A stretch of DNA of 64,000 bases from Posidonia oceanica (Eukaryota > Streptophyta > Magnoliopsida > Alismatales > Posidoniaceae): positions 75,002,501 to 75,066,500 of the forward strand of contig JAZBRS010000014.1 of NCBI GenBank assembly GCA_037176725.1, in the 5' to 3' direction. Position 1 is the first letter of the stretch. Each line of letters begins with the position of its first letter. Shown piece by piece: positions 23,261-34,179 of the stretch. The notes under the pieces were generated by a model. The model was not told where the DNA came from and did no database searches. It saw only the letters and a list, made by a program, of their open reading frames with translations. A program made the position numbers and the translations under genes.

Positions 23261-23782
23261 ATGGAGGACTCTGATGAGAAAGACCGTGAAGATCAAGAAC
23301 AATGGCAGCTGTACTTTGATGGCGCTGTCAACAAGAAGGGCCGAGGCGTAGGTGCAGTGCTGACGACGCCACAGGGGCAGATGATTCCCTTTGCGAGGAA
23401 GCTGACTTTCAAATGCACCAACAATGAAGCAGAATATGAAGCGTGCATCCTAGGATTGAAAGTCGCCCTCGAGCATAAGGCACAAAAGCTGCATGTGCTC
23501 GGCGATGCCATGCTAGTGATCTCTCAAGTGAATGACGACTGGAGAACAAAGGATCCAAAGCTTGTGCCATATCACGAACACCTGCTAAAGCTGATAGAAG
23601 AATTTGAGAGCATCTGCTTCACATACATGAACAGAGCAAAGAACGCATACGCAGATGCATTGACAACCCTGGCATCCTGGCTCAGTATACCTGAAAACAG
23701 TGCAGTAGATGTATCAGTTACCTGCATAAAGCAGCCAGCGCATTGCATGAATATAGAAGAGGCAGATCCAATAGGAGAATAG
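23261..23782 (+). pseudogene. element B archaeal-type RNase H (second RNase H)
   Basis: This is an additional RNase H of the archaeal type that marks the Tat clade, placed between the degenerate RNase H and integrase. The four catalytic acids are present: Asp in LYFDGAVN, Glu in NNEAEYEAC, Asp in GDAMLVISQ and Asp in AYADALTTLAS. It would remove RNA from RNA-DNA hybrids during reverse transcription, taking over from the degenerate domain. The domain itself has no stop, but two TAG codons lie just upstream (23227-23235, CAG in element C) and one downstream at about 23780. Confidence 0.9.
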
Positions 23783-25026
23783 CCATGGTACCATGACATC
23801 AAGGCTTTGCTGGAGTCCGGCAGCCTTCCGCCCAGCACCACAGTAGCAGATAAAAGAACTTTGGCACGTCTGGCGTTGATGTATGTGTTAGGGGCAAGAC
23901 AGTTATACAGATGATCATATAATCAGATGCTATTACACTGCCTGGACAAGTCGGAGGCTGGCACGCTGATACTTCAAGTACATGCGGGGACCTGTGGCCC
24001 GCATATGAACGGCGTCCTCCTGGCCAAGAAGATCATGCTCCAAGGCTATTTCTGGCTGACCATGGAAGCAGACTGCTGTCGGTTTGTACGTAAATGCCAC
24101 AACTGCCAGATCCATGGCAACTTTATCAAGGCTCCCCCACAACAACTGCATAACATGTCATCGCCATGGCCTTTCTCCACCTGGGGGATCGATGTCATTG
24201 GCGTAATACATCCTGCTGCTTCAAACGGTCATCGCTTCATTCTGGTGACGATTGACTACTTTACTAAGTGGGTGGAAGCAGTCTCCTATAAGACAGTCAC
24301 CGCCATGGCGACAGAGAAATTCATCAGAAACAATATCGTCGCCCGGTATGGGGTCCCGCACTCCATCATCTCTGATAACGGCACGAACTTATTGCCAAAA
24401 GGACCGAGGAATACCTACAGAGCCTCAAGATCAAGCATCACAGGTCCTCACCCTATCGGCTGCGGATGAACGGAGCGGTGGAGTCTGCCAACAAGAACAT
24501 TGTCAAAATCATGAAGAAGATGGCAGAAACCCACTAGGATTGGCATGACAAGCTCCCGTACGCACTCTGGGCGTACAGGACATCAATCTAGACCTCAACA
24601 GGAACCACCCCATATTCTCTGGTGTACGGCATGGAGGCGGTGTTACCTGTCGAAGTAGAGTTCCCCTCACTGCGGATCCTATGAGAAGCTGAGCTGGAGG
24701 AGGCAGAGTGGGTCGAAGACCACTGCATCCAATTGAATCTAATTGACGAGCACAGGCTACAAGCTATGCACAACGTTCACTGTTGTCAAAAGAGGATGGC
24801 CAGAGCGTACTTGAAGAAAGTTCAACCCAGAAGTTTCCGGCCAGGAGATCTGGTTCTGCGCGCCATTCACTTACCAGACGGTCGAGGCAAATTCCGACCC
24901 AACTGGTACGGCCCCTTTGTGGTCAAGCAAGCATTCTCAGGTGGCACAGCGATTCTTGAGGACATAGACCAGGTTGAGCAGTCGGAGCCGGTCAACGTGT
25001 GTTACCTCAAGAAGTACTATCAGTGA
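23783..25026 (+). pseudogene. element B integrase
   Basis: The N-terminal zinc module contains HAGTCGPHMNG and FVRKCHNCQIHG (about 23970-24120). The core shows WGIDVIG (first Asp), YFTKWVEA and IISDNGTN (second Asp). After a one-base frameshift near 24390, the Glu lies in MNGAVESANKN, with D-35-E spacing as judged from the unshifted C copy. A C-terminal part with RSFRPGDLVLRA and KFRPNWYGPFVV (GPY/F module) ends at the TGA at 25024. In-frame stops occur at about 23780, 23912, 24536, 24589 and 24681. There is no chromodomain, as expected for Tat elements. Confidence 0.9.
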
Positions 25027-25636
25027 CCTAGGGCAACTCGCTTTGTAAATCCCCCTTTTCTGTTCTATCTCTTGCATGTTCTCCATGTACACTAGCACAG
25101 CTTTCGTTCCATCCCTTGCATTCTCACTCCTTGTATATCTTCATACATCCTCTCGGTCTATCTCTTGCATCTTCACCACGGTATATCTCCACGCATTTCT
25201 CCCTGTTCAAGCATATCTCTTTCAAAAAAAGCAAAAAAGTCAACTTCATTATCAACCCATCATGCATATCATTCAGCCCGGTGATGAAAACTAGAAGTGC
25301 TTGCCTACTCTAGAAGGAGTTTACCCGACCTCACCTGACACTACTTAGATGTCTTAGCTAGTGAGGGAGCCACCACTCAGTGAGCACGGGCGAAATGCCT
25401 AAACACCTAAGGACTTACACCTCTAGAGGGAGGAAAAATGCTAGCCTCGGCACAAAAGGAAAGGAAAAAGAAGAGCCAAAGTATGCACTTGGGGATCCAA
25501 GCCCTACAAGGCCTAGCCCCCATATCCCAAAAAACCAGGCACCCATTTCCTCTAGGTCAGGGATAGCAGAAACCTACGAGCCAAAAAAAAATAAACAAAA
25601 AAAACAACAAAAAAGAAGAAAAGAAAAAAGAATGAT

Positions 25637-25657
25637 AGAAAAGAAAAAAGGGAGAAA
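25637..25657 (+). promoter_or_regulatory. possible second (central-type) polypurine tract in B
   Basis: A nearly pure A/G run ending in aaaagggagaaac sits about 600 bp downstream of integrase. Element C has a similar run (aaaaaaaagggagga, 49817-49830) at the matching place. It resembles a polypurine tract primer, but the whole neighbourhood is A-rich, so chance is possible. Confidence 0.3.
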
Positions 25658-26320
25658 CAAAAGTCAACCCCAGAAATAAAGGCGAGTAGCGTAATCTCGC
25701 CCTTTTTACCTACCCTAGAGAGAAATCAAAGTTCAAGCTAGGTCCCCCTTACCTCCAAGCCAGGGATAGGGAGAAATCTGCACATCTATATGGGAGTAAA
25801 CAAAAGAGAGAAAAAGAAAAGAGTAGGTGTAAGTCCTTGAGGGTTTGGCATGGAGCCTGTTCTCTCCACACCACCACCAAACACCACCAACACCCTTTCC
25901 CAAAGTGCCACCAACAAGCGAAGAGCTTGAGTAGAGTCCGGTGAGGCAGTGACCGCTCCCTTCCTATACAGCAGGCGCTAAAGCACTCCGTATGCTGAGG
26001 GCAAAGCATACCAATCATAAATCATGCATACATCTGCATCATCAATCATCCCTTCTCCTTCTTTCATTCCGCTTTGCAAAACTTGCCTCAGCACTGAGAC
26101 AGTACTCCTACCGAGCACAGGTTGACCTCCTCCAAGCTTCGCTGGTCCAGAGCTCCAATCAACCCCTACCTGTGCAGATAGAATGTCCCTTTGTTTGAAT
26201 ATACTTAAGTCTCTCTGTTTTGAATGCTAACTACTGAACATATTGAACTGCTTTACCAATTTCAGAATCTGCTTATCAGTCAGTGTTTACATGCCTGTAT
26301 GAAATCTGATGATCTACAGT

Positions 26321-26378
26321 CTTAGTAACAGGTACCTGAAGATTCTGTAAATAGTCATCTGCATTTCCCCTTTGTGCA
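26321..26378 (+). promoter_or_regulatory. candidate 3' splice site upstream of the B accessory ORF
   Basis: The string taacag followed by gtacctgaagatt (boundary at 26331/26332) is conserved with cctacag followed by gtacctgaagatt in element C (50928/50929). It lies 47 nt before the ATG here and 43 nt before it in C. Position and AG dinucleotide fit a splice acceptor for a subgenomic mRNA. The pyrimidine run is weak in B. Confidence 0.35.
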
Positions 26379-27580
26379 ATGGGTTTCCCTACTCTAGTAA
26401 CCCCAATGCATTGCTCCGATATCTTGCGGGAATGGATCGGCAAGCTCACCAAAGATGACTGTGAAAAGTTGCGCCTATGGGGCATTCCAACCAAACATCT
26501 GAAGCCGCTGACGTCGAAGTGAGCCACCATCTTCTATGCACCACTGCAAGGTTCTAGAAATCGACGCACCACGTCTTCCACTTTGGCAGAACAGAACTGA
26601 CACCCACACTGGAAGAAGTGCGCCGGATTTGCAGCTTCTCCAAGATCATGGGACCGCCTATCATCATGAGGCGCGATGGATACATCGCAGTCCTGAGCTA
26701 GCTGACTGGGCTCTCTACTCAAGGCTACCAGCAAGGACTAATCTGCACCAACGGGCTCACGCCCATCGTCCGCCTAGCATACTTTGATGAGACCGTGGAA
26801 AAGCATGCTGAACTCGGAGACGAGCTGTGGCTCCGCGGATTTGTCACCCGCTTCTTAGGCGAGCTGATCTTTACTCATGGTCGAATGACAGTGGCCATCG
26901 AGATCGCTGAAATAGCACTTGCTGTGGTGACCCGACAGATAGACCTGGCACCAGTTGTCCTGGCAGAGACATATCACGGGGTGGACCACATCTCGCATCG
27001 CTGCCGCCACTTCCATGGCTGCGGAGCACTCATACAGATCTGGCTAGCCGCACACTTAGAGATGGACCTTCTACGCCCCCAGGTACATGCTTTTGAAGCC
27101 TACTGCAACAGCGGCCATGCCAAGACAATCAAGAGCGTCAAAGAGGAATACGAGAAGCTATCAGAGCTGACGGATGATGCAGTATCCTGGCGCATCATCT
27201 CATCTGTGGCTGAGCCGTTCACTGTCTTCTTCAGCACCCACGACATGCGACTGGTCGTGCTACCAGGATTCATTACGGGTATGGAATACCACCCTATCAG
27301 AGTCATGCGTCAGTTTGGCTTCCAACAGGGTGCCTTCATTGACAGCATGACGCCCAGACTTCTCCAGACATATCCTCTCAGTTCAATTGCTGCAACAAAA
27401 GAGCTGGCCAGCCTAATGCAGCACGGAGTGCGTTCAACAGATATCGTGGTTGCGAGAGGCCTAGGATGCACTCCTGAGTATGTGACCGAGGTGCAGGAGC
27501 TCTGGCCCATCAACGAGATCCTGCCTGGCGGCCCCCTGTTCCCTGACTTCAGGAAGTCGAAGAAGGCCCAAACCAGCTAG
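26379..27580 (+). pseudogene. accessory ORF in env position of B (DUF7745/plant-mobile-domain-like)
   Basis: This is a protein of about 395 residues once encoded between integrase and 3' LTR. It starts MGFPTLVTP at 26379 and continues to KAQTS at 27577. A frameshift near 26515 and TAG codons near 26556 and 26698 (TGG and CAG in element C) break the first third. The last 261 codons (from 26795) are open. Motifs are HHVFHFGRTELTPTLEEV (the F-G-x-x-E-L-x-P-T-x-E-E pattern of DUF7745 and plant mobile domain proteins), DELWLRGFVTRFLGELIF, VVTRQIDLAPVVLAE, HPIRVMRQFG and PINEILPGGPLFP. It has no signal peptide, membrane anchor or enzyme motif, so it is not an envelope protein. The function is unknown, and the family call is by motif memory. 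Confidence 0.7.
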
Positions 27581-28065
27581 GGCACTTATGCAGCTACTTG
27601 TTTAGTTTCTTTCCAAGTCATGCTGTATCTTTTGGCCTGCCACAGGCATGTAATCAACAGTTCTATCAATGCAAAAGTGTTTTGTGCCATCTGCTTGCAC
27701 TTCAAGACTGCTTAATGCATTTCATATCCTTGTTAATCATGCCTTAAGGCCCCTGGCCAGACTTGCTGCCAAAATGACGCAGGAAAGTCCTCAACAACCA
27801 ATCCAGATGCCATAATCTCTACAGACCCACGCTGTCAAATCAAGCAAAGCCATCAAGCGCGCCCGGTCGAGTCTCCCCCGGGCTGGTACCCCAAACTACT
27901 CGTTTGACAAACACGTCAGTTTTGTCTATCCTTCGCTTTTCGATGCCAGGGGCGCTTCGACTGTCCCCTGGTATCATCTTGATACTAGGAGCATCTTTTT
28001 TAGATGTCCTGTGGTATCATTCCCTATTGTTCCCCGTCGATATACCTGGATGTCACGGGTTCAAT
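27581..28065 (+). other. B 3' untranslated segment with imperfect hairpin
   Basis: There is no gene here. It contains the module ggctggtacccc followed by tgacaaacacgtca (27890-27918), shared with C, and an imperfect inverted repeat around cccctggtatcatcttgatact (27973-28000). In C the copy of this inverted repeat at 54433-54460 is a perfect 12-bp stem. Confidence 0.6.
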
Positions 28066-28975
28066 CTTCCGGCTGATAAGTCCGACATCTTATCAATCAA
28101 TCACCTTTTCGGCTGATGGCCGTTAGCCATCGCTTTCTGGCTGATGGCCGTTAACCATCGCTTTCCGGCTGATGGCCGTTAATCATCACTTCCTGGCTGA
28201 TAGGTCCGACATCTTATCAATTCACCCTTTTCGGCTGATGATCCGAAACTCATCATTTCCTGGCTGATAAGTCCGACATCTTATCAATTCATCCCCCTCT
28301 GGATGATGGCCGTAAACTATCTATCCTTCGGTTGATGATCCGAAACTCATCACCCTTTCGACTGATATCCAATAACTATCACCTGTAATTGCCCCTTCTA
28401 GTTGATATCCAGTAACTATCACCTTTCCGGCTGATGGCCGTAAACCATCACTTTCCGACTGATGGCCGTTAACCATCGCTTTCCGGTTGATGGCCGTTAT
28501 CGCTTTCCGGCTGATGGCCGTTAACCATCGCTTTCCGACTGATGGCCGTTAAACATCACCTTTCCAACTGATGGCCGTTAACCATCACTTTCCGGCTGAT
28601 GGCCGTTAACCAACACTTTCCAACTGATGGCCATTAAACATCACCTTTCCGGCTGATGGCCGTTAACCATCACTTTCCGGCTGATGACCGTTAACCATCA
28701 CTTTCCGGCTGATGATCCGAAACTCATCACCTTTCGACTAATATCCAGTAACTATCACCGGTAATTGCACCTTTCGGCTGATATCCAGTAACTATCACCC
28801 TTTCCGGCTGATGGCCGTTAACCATCACATTTCAGCTGATGGCCATTAACCATCACTTTCCAGCTGATGGCCGTTAACCATCACTTTCTGGCTGATGTCC
28901 GTAACCATCACTTCCCAGCTGATGATTCAAAACTCATCACCTCTAGCCGATAAGTTCAAAAACTTATCACATCCT
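28066..28975 (+). repeat. B 3' minisatellite of covarying short inverted repeats (about 28 bp unit, about 30 copies)
   Basis: This is a tandem array whose commonest unit is ggctgatggccgttaaccat followed by cactttcc. Each unit holds an inverted repeat around a short A/T-rich centre. The arms differ between units but stay complementary: GATGG with CCATC (most units), GATGA with TCATC (28235, 28335, 28710), GATAAG with CTTATC (28074, 28265) and GATA with TATC (28370, 28735). Hypervariable tandem repeats in this position are described for Ogre-type elements, but the compensating arm changes suggest folding constraint. The spacing and repeat are directly visible. The function is inferred. Confidence 0.85.
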
Positions 28976-29476
28976 CCGCACGACTTTGTTCCAAGAAGAC
29001 GAAGTCCCGCACACTCTCGCAACGGGAGAGGATGCTTCTCTCCTCTTGCATTCTTTCTCGAATTTTTGCCCCCTTTTCTGCATGGCCCTAGCCGCTTCGC
29101 TTGTGCCCTCAGGCTGGGACAAGCAATCTCTCTTCCCCCCTTTGGGCCAGCAGACCTCACTGCCCGGATGACAAGCCCGTCACTCTTGTCCGACGTCCCT
29201 CTCTTAGCACCCTTTTGCATCAATTCTGCACTCCTTCATTTATAGCATTGCATCTGCATTGCATCATCAGCATTGCATTGCATTGGCATTGCATCATCAG
29301 CATTGCATTGCATCTGCATGCGTATCTGCATTTTGCATTCACATTTTGGCATTGGGTCATGATTTTCAATGCATCTACTGAATAAATGACTCACGCCAAT
29401 AGCGCCGGGCTCTCGTCGGTCAGGTGGGGTGTCTTGTCAATCCTGAGTAGCGGCCTCGGTCCCCTTGACCACGCTC
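28976..29476 (+). other. B terminal 3' segment before the polypurine tract, with GCATT-rich run
   Basis: A gggccagcagacc/tgacaagcccgtca module (29144-29182) is followed by a run of gcattgcatc, gcatcatca and gcattgg repeats (29240-29345). A final segment tcgccggtcaggtgggg-like, then cttgtcaa and gcggcctcgg (29410-29476), is conserved almost exactly with element C (55100-55174). There is no gene. Confidence 0.65.
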
Positions 29477-29485
29477 AGGGAGGGG
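29477..29485 (+). promoter_or_regulatory. element B polypurine tract
   Basis: AGGGAGGGG is followed by catc and then the LTR TG. The identical string stands before C's 3' LTR (55175-55183). It would prime plus-strand synthesis. Confidence 0.88.
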
Positions 29486-29489
29486 CATC

Positions 29490-32400
29490 TGTTGACACCC
29501 CACTTTTGACTTCTGTTTAGTGGCTCCCACTCTCTGGTGGAATGACTTAGAAAATCCACACAAAAACCAGAAAAATTTAAACTTAAAACCTAGAAAACCA
29601 ATCCAAAAACCCTAGGAATCTTTGCTTGAAACCTAGGTTAAAAACCTAGAAAACCCTAGGTTAAACCCTAAGAAAACTCTAGGATTCACCACTCCCAAAA
29701 ACCTTAGAAAAAACCCTAGGTCAGACACACCCATTTCCCACACCCATTTCCTAAACCCAAAATCCAAAATCCAATTTCCAAAACCCATTTCCTTTTCTTT
29801 TTCTCAAAGGCCCATTTCCAATCCATCTTCCTTTCTTTCTTTCTTCCTTTCTTTCTTTCCTTTCCTTTTTCTTTTTCTTCTCCTCTTTCTTTTCTTTCTT
29901 CTTCTTTCTATCTTTTAAGGCCCAAGCCCAATCCATCTTCTTTTCTTTCTTTCTTCCTTCCTTTTTTCCTTTCCTTTTTCTTCTCTTTCTTTTATTTCTT
30001 TTCTTTCTTCTTTCAAAACAAAATCCAAAAATCACCTCTTTCTTTTATTTCTTTAATTTCTTCTTTCAAAACAAAATCCAAAAATCACCTCTTTCTTTCA
30101 TTTCATTTCTTTCTTTTTTCAAAACAAAAGCAAAGCCCCACCTCTTTCTTTTATTTCTTTTATTTCTTTTTTCAAAACAAAATCCAAGTCCTTCCCCGTC
30201 TTTTATTTCTTTTCTTTCTTTTTTCAAAACCAAAGCCAAGCCATCTCTTTATTTTATTTCTTTTCTTTTTCAAAACAAAAGCCAAGCCAACCTTTTTCTA
30301 TTTTATCTTTATTTTATTTTTCTCTTTTCTTCTTCCAAGCCCTCTCCTCTTCCTTCCCCTTTCTTTTCTTTTCTATTTCAATTTTCAGGCCCAACCCATT
30401 CACAACCCATCTCCTCTCCTCCTCCTTTCCTCCTTTTCTTTCATTTTCCTTTTTTCCACGGGCCTGAGCCCATTTCTTCTCCCCCTCCTCTTCTTTTCTT
30501 CTTTCTTTTTTAATTTTCTTTTTCAGCCCGGGCTCGGCCCACAACCTCTTCTCCTCCTTCCTCCTTTTCTCCACTTGCGCCCGGCACCTTCTCCTCTCCT
30601 CCTTCTTTTCCCTCCTGCTTCAAAAATCCATCATCAACATGCCAGCCCAGTACTCCTCCTGCACTCATGAGCCGCTCACCGCCGACACTTCACCTCTCTG
30701 CCCGACGGTTGCCCCACGCCACCATTCGGCGCTCGCTCTGCAAGCAGCTTCCTCTACCGGCACACCTAGAGACTGCCTAGCCTACACAGACCCACTTCCA
30801 CCTCCTCCACGCCCATGCCCACTCAAGTGCTAAGCCCAAACCAAAACCAGCTTCCCCCCTTCCCTTCCAGTGGTCCAAAACACAGAATTCACACACACCA
30901 AGCCATAGAGAACCCAACTCCCTCCTTCTCAACACCAGCAGCTTCTCCTGTTCCTTCCCATGACCACAGTCACCCCCAGCCCTCCAAACTCCTCCACAGC
31001 ATTCACCGAGCATCCAGCTTCCTCACCCAACACCCAGTTCACCGCCATTCACCCAGCAGACCTTCCTCTCCACCACAAACACTTACGCGCCTTTTTTGTC
31101 CAAAAACACCAGAAACTCCCACCGCACTCCAGACACCTTGCCATCCCGATCTAGCTTCCCCTCCATACTCACTAGACCTCCACGAACCCAGAGGAACATC
31201 CACCAGCACCTAGAGAGCTACCCAGCAGGAAAGAGCCAGAAAAATCCACAGTGCAACCCAAAATTTCTAGATCCTGTCCAAGGAGTGCAAGCTCACTTCT
31301 GAGCAGCTCCGGAGCTCCCTCGCGATGCAAGGAACCCCCTCCGATCGCCGCGCGCCCCTGTTGCCCTCCGCAGCACTGCAGCAGACGCTCGCCGGACTGT
31401 CAAACGCAACTCGACGTTGCCAGCATGCGCCGACCATCGTCACAAGTAACCGAAGTCATTTCCAAGCTCCATGCATGCCTATCCTGCTTTCTAGATAGTT
31501 AGAAGTAGAATTGGTGCCCTAGGTTAGGATTTAGCCTCCGCAGCTACAGTGTCGTCTTCCCCGACGAGCACTGAGCTCCATCGCCATGCACCGTGCATTC
31601 CAGGCCCGCTCCGTCCCTCTGGAACCTCCCCCGAGCTTCGCAAGGACGTCCCCGACCTACTCCACTCCCGCGCGATCGTCGCCGCAGCCCCATGCACCCG
31701 CTTCGCCTCTTCAACCGCCGGAGTCCTCCACCGAGTTCGACCTGGCGCTCCAGGCCTCCCCAAGCGACTGGATCCTCCCCGAAGCATCGTCGAACCTCCA
31801 GGAGACTGGTCCAACTCTGCCCACGCCCTTCCGCAGCCCCCAGCTCCTGCCCCGTCCGCCGCCTCCTCTGCAACAGCCGTCGAGGTCGTCAGGATGCCTC
31901 CGCCACTGCAGTGCCTCTGGATCAGCTCCCCGAGCTTCGCCTGACCACCAGGAAGCTCACCCAGCAGCCGCCTTGCACCGCATCGGCCCCCAACGCCACC
32001 CCGCCTCCAGCTTCCTCTGCTGAAAGTCAACTAGGTCGGCAGGCCACTTCAGCAACCGCCGCGCGCCGCCGAAGCCATCGGAGCCTCCGGACGGACAGCC
32101 TCTAGCTTCCCCGAGCCTCAGGCCAGCCTCCCGCGCACCGCTCCGCCACTGCACACCTTTTCTTCCCTGACGACGGTGCTATAGTGTTGGGCGACACTGT
32201 AGCTACATATAGTTTTGATTTTATTTTGGTTTGGTGCATTGAAATAAATTACTGTAGTTTATTTTATTTACTTTTGGGTCCAGCTGTCGTTTAAGAATCA
32301 TTTAATTTTTGATTTAAATCATATTGCATTACATTTTGGTCCATCTTTTTAGTTTAATTGCATACAAGTCCTTCATATATTTTGTTTAAATCATTTAAGT

Positions 32401-33632
32401 GTTAGTTTAAATCATACATTGCATTTTAGTCCTTAAGTTTCTGCTATTTGCTTTTGGGTCCAGTTCTGGTTGATAAATCATTTAATGCTGCATTAAAGTT
32501 ATATTGCATTGCATTAAAATACTGTGTTTTAGTTTATTTGCATCTTAGTCCAGTTGCAGTTCCAGCATGTCATTTAAATCTGATTTTTACCTTATTGCAT
32601 TGCATAAAAAACCCTAAAAATGTTTTAATTGCTTCTAAGTCCAGTCTGTTGTGAATCATGCATTTAATTTGCATTTTTACCATATTGCATTGCATTTTAA
32701 ATCCTGTGGTTTGCTATTATTGCATCTTGGTCCTCTGATCAATCAGATTTCATTTAAATCATGTTTTAAACTATATTGCATTGCTGTTTAGTCCAGAAAC
32801 ATATTCTAATTGCAAGTCAGTCCTTAGAACATTCATTCATTCATTTAAATGTGATTTTTTAACCTTATTGCATTGTAATAAAGCCCTCAGGGTTTTAATA
32901 TTTGCATTTAGGTCTAGTTTGGTTTCAGCTGTGATTTAAATGTAAATTTTAAACCTTATTACATTGCAATAAAGTCCTGCAAGTTTCAATTATTACATTT
33001 AAGTCCAGTTTGCTTTGAATTGTGATTTAAATGTGATTTTTAAGCCTTATTATATTGTAATAAAGTCCTATGGTTTTACATTATTGCATTTAGGTCCAGT
33101 TTGCTTCCAACTATGATTTAAATGTGATTTATAACTTTATTACATTGCAATAAAGTCCTGTAACTTGTGATTATTGCATTTAAGACCTTTACACATGCAT
33201 ACATTACTTAAATGGCTCTTTTAAACCACATTGCACTGTTTTAAAAGCCCAACAGTTTTCCTGAATTGCATGTCAGTCCACATTGTCTACTGTCGCTTGT
33301 TTGCATACCTGTTTTGCATTGTATTTAGGCCCTGTATGTTTTTTGAAAACTACATTTCGGTCCTTTCTTGTATTATTGCATGCATATATTGCCATTAATG
33401 TTGCATTTAGCCATTGCTTGCATATTGCTCTGCTGCATCCTCATTTTTGCATGCATTCGCTATGTTGCATTGTATTTTTGCCACATTTTGCATGTAGGCT
33501 CCTGTACTTTCCCTAAATTGCATTTAGGTCCTTGTCTTTGTATTTTTGCATGCATTGCATCCACACATCATTGCATCTGCTTCTTAGCATGCATCTACTC
33601 TGCTGCATTGTATTTTACCATGTTTTTGCAGG
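29490..33632 (+). repeat. element B 3' LTR, first part
   Basis: This matches 9936-14075 of the 5' LTR with substitutions and small indels, ending in ccatgtttttgcagg. There element C interrupts the match. The remainder is at 61489-62594. Confidence 0.92.
33628..33632. repeat. left target-site duplication of element C (gcagg)
   Basis: The bases gcagg occur immediately before C (33628-33632) and immediately after it (61484-61488). The B 5' LTR has gcatg at the same place (about 14070), so the target was gcagg in this LTR. Confidence 0.93.
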
Positions 33633-34179
33633 TGTAGATACCCCATTTTAGCCAAGGGGTCACAGTTGGCTGGGGACACTCTAGGAGCACTCTAGAACTG
33701 ATTCTGAGTTCTGGAAGCTCACCCTCCTTTAACCCTAAACCCTCACCCCAATCCAAAACCAATATCATTCCCTAAACCAAACCCAACCCTCTCAAAATCC
33801 TAAACCCTAAACCTTCCAAAAATCCTTCAAAAATCCCATTTAAAACATTAGAAAACCCTAGATTAAACCCTAGGTCAAACCCTAGAAGCCCTAGGTCACA
33901 CACACACAAAACCCCCTCCAAACCTAAGCCTTTCACCTTCTTTCTCTTCTGATTATCCTTTTCTCTCTCCTGATTATCCTTTTTCTCTCTCCTGATTATT
34001 ATTTTCTCTCTCCTCCTTATCCTCCTTCTCTTTCTCCTTCTTTTCCTCTCCTTCTTTTCCTCTTCTCTTTCTCCTTCTTCTTTCTTCTTTCTTTTTTCTC
34101 TTTTTTTCACCTTTTTTTCTTCAGCCGGCCCAAGCCCATAATCTCCTCCTTCTTTCCTTTTTTCCTCCTTCCCTCTCTC

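Larger units (their letters stand above)
25027..26378 (+). other. non-coding interval between integrase and accessory ORF in B
   Basis: This interval is about 1.35 kb with no gene. It shares landmarks with element C (49256-50971): a cacctgacactacttagatgt string (25334), a ggagccaccat/ct string, an A/G-rich tract (25585-25680), a catggagcctgt string (25851) and gtacctgaagatt (26332). The shared order suggests a functional RNA segment such as an intron or subgenomic leader. That is inference. Confidence 0.6.

Noticed and set aside
16392..25026. In-frame TAG codons as programmed readthrough or recoding
   Set aside because: Positions differ between B and C and the sister copy usually has CAG, TGG or CGA, so these are independent nonsense mutations.
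26795..27580. Envelope glycoprotein
   Set aside because: The position fits env, but there is no signal peptide, transmembrane segment or cleavage site, and motifs point to DUF7745/plant mobile domain proteins.
28066..28975. CRISPR-like array
   Set aside because: The sequence is plant nuclear DNA, the units are contiguous without unique spacers, and there are no cas genes.
33720..33890. Interstitial telomere array in the C 5' LTR
   Set aside because: Only scattered aaccctaa strings without a regular 7-bp period. They are treated as A/C-rich LTR sequence.
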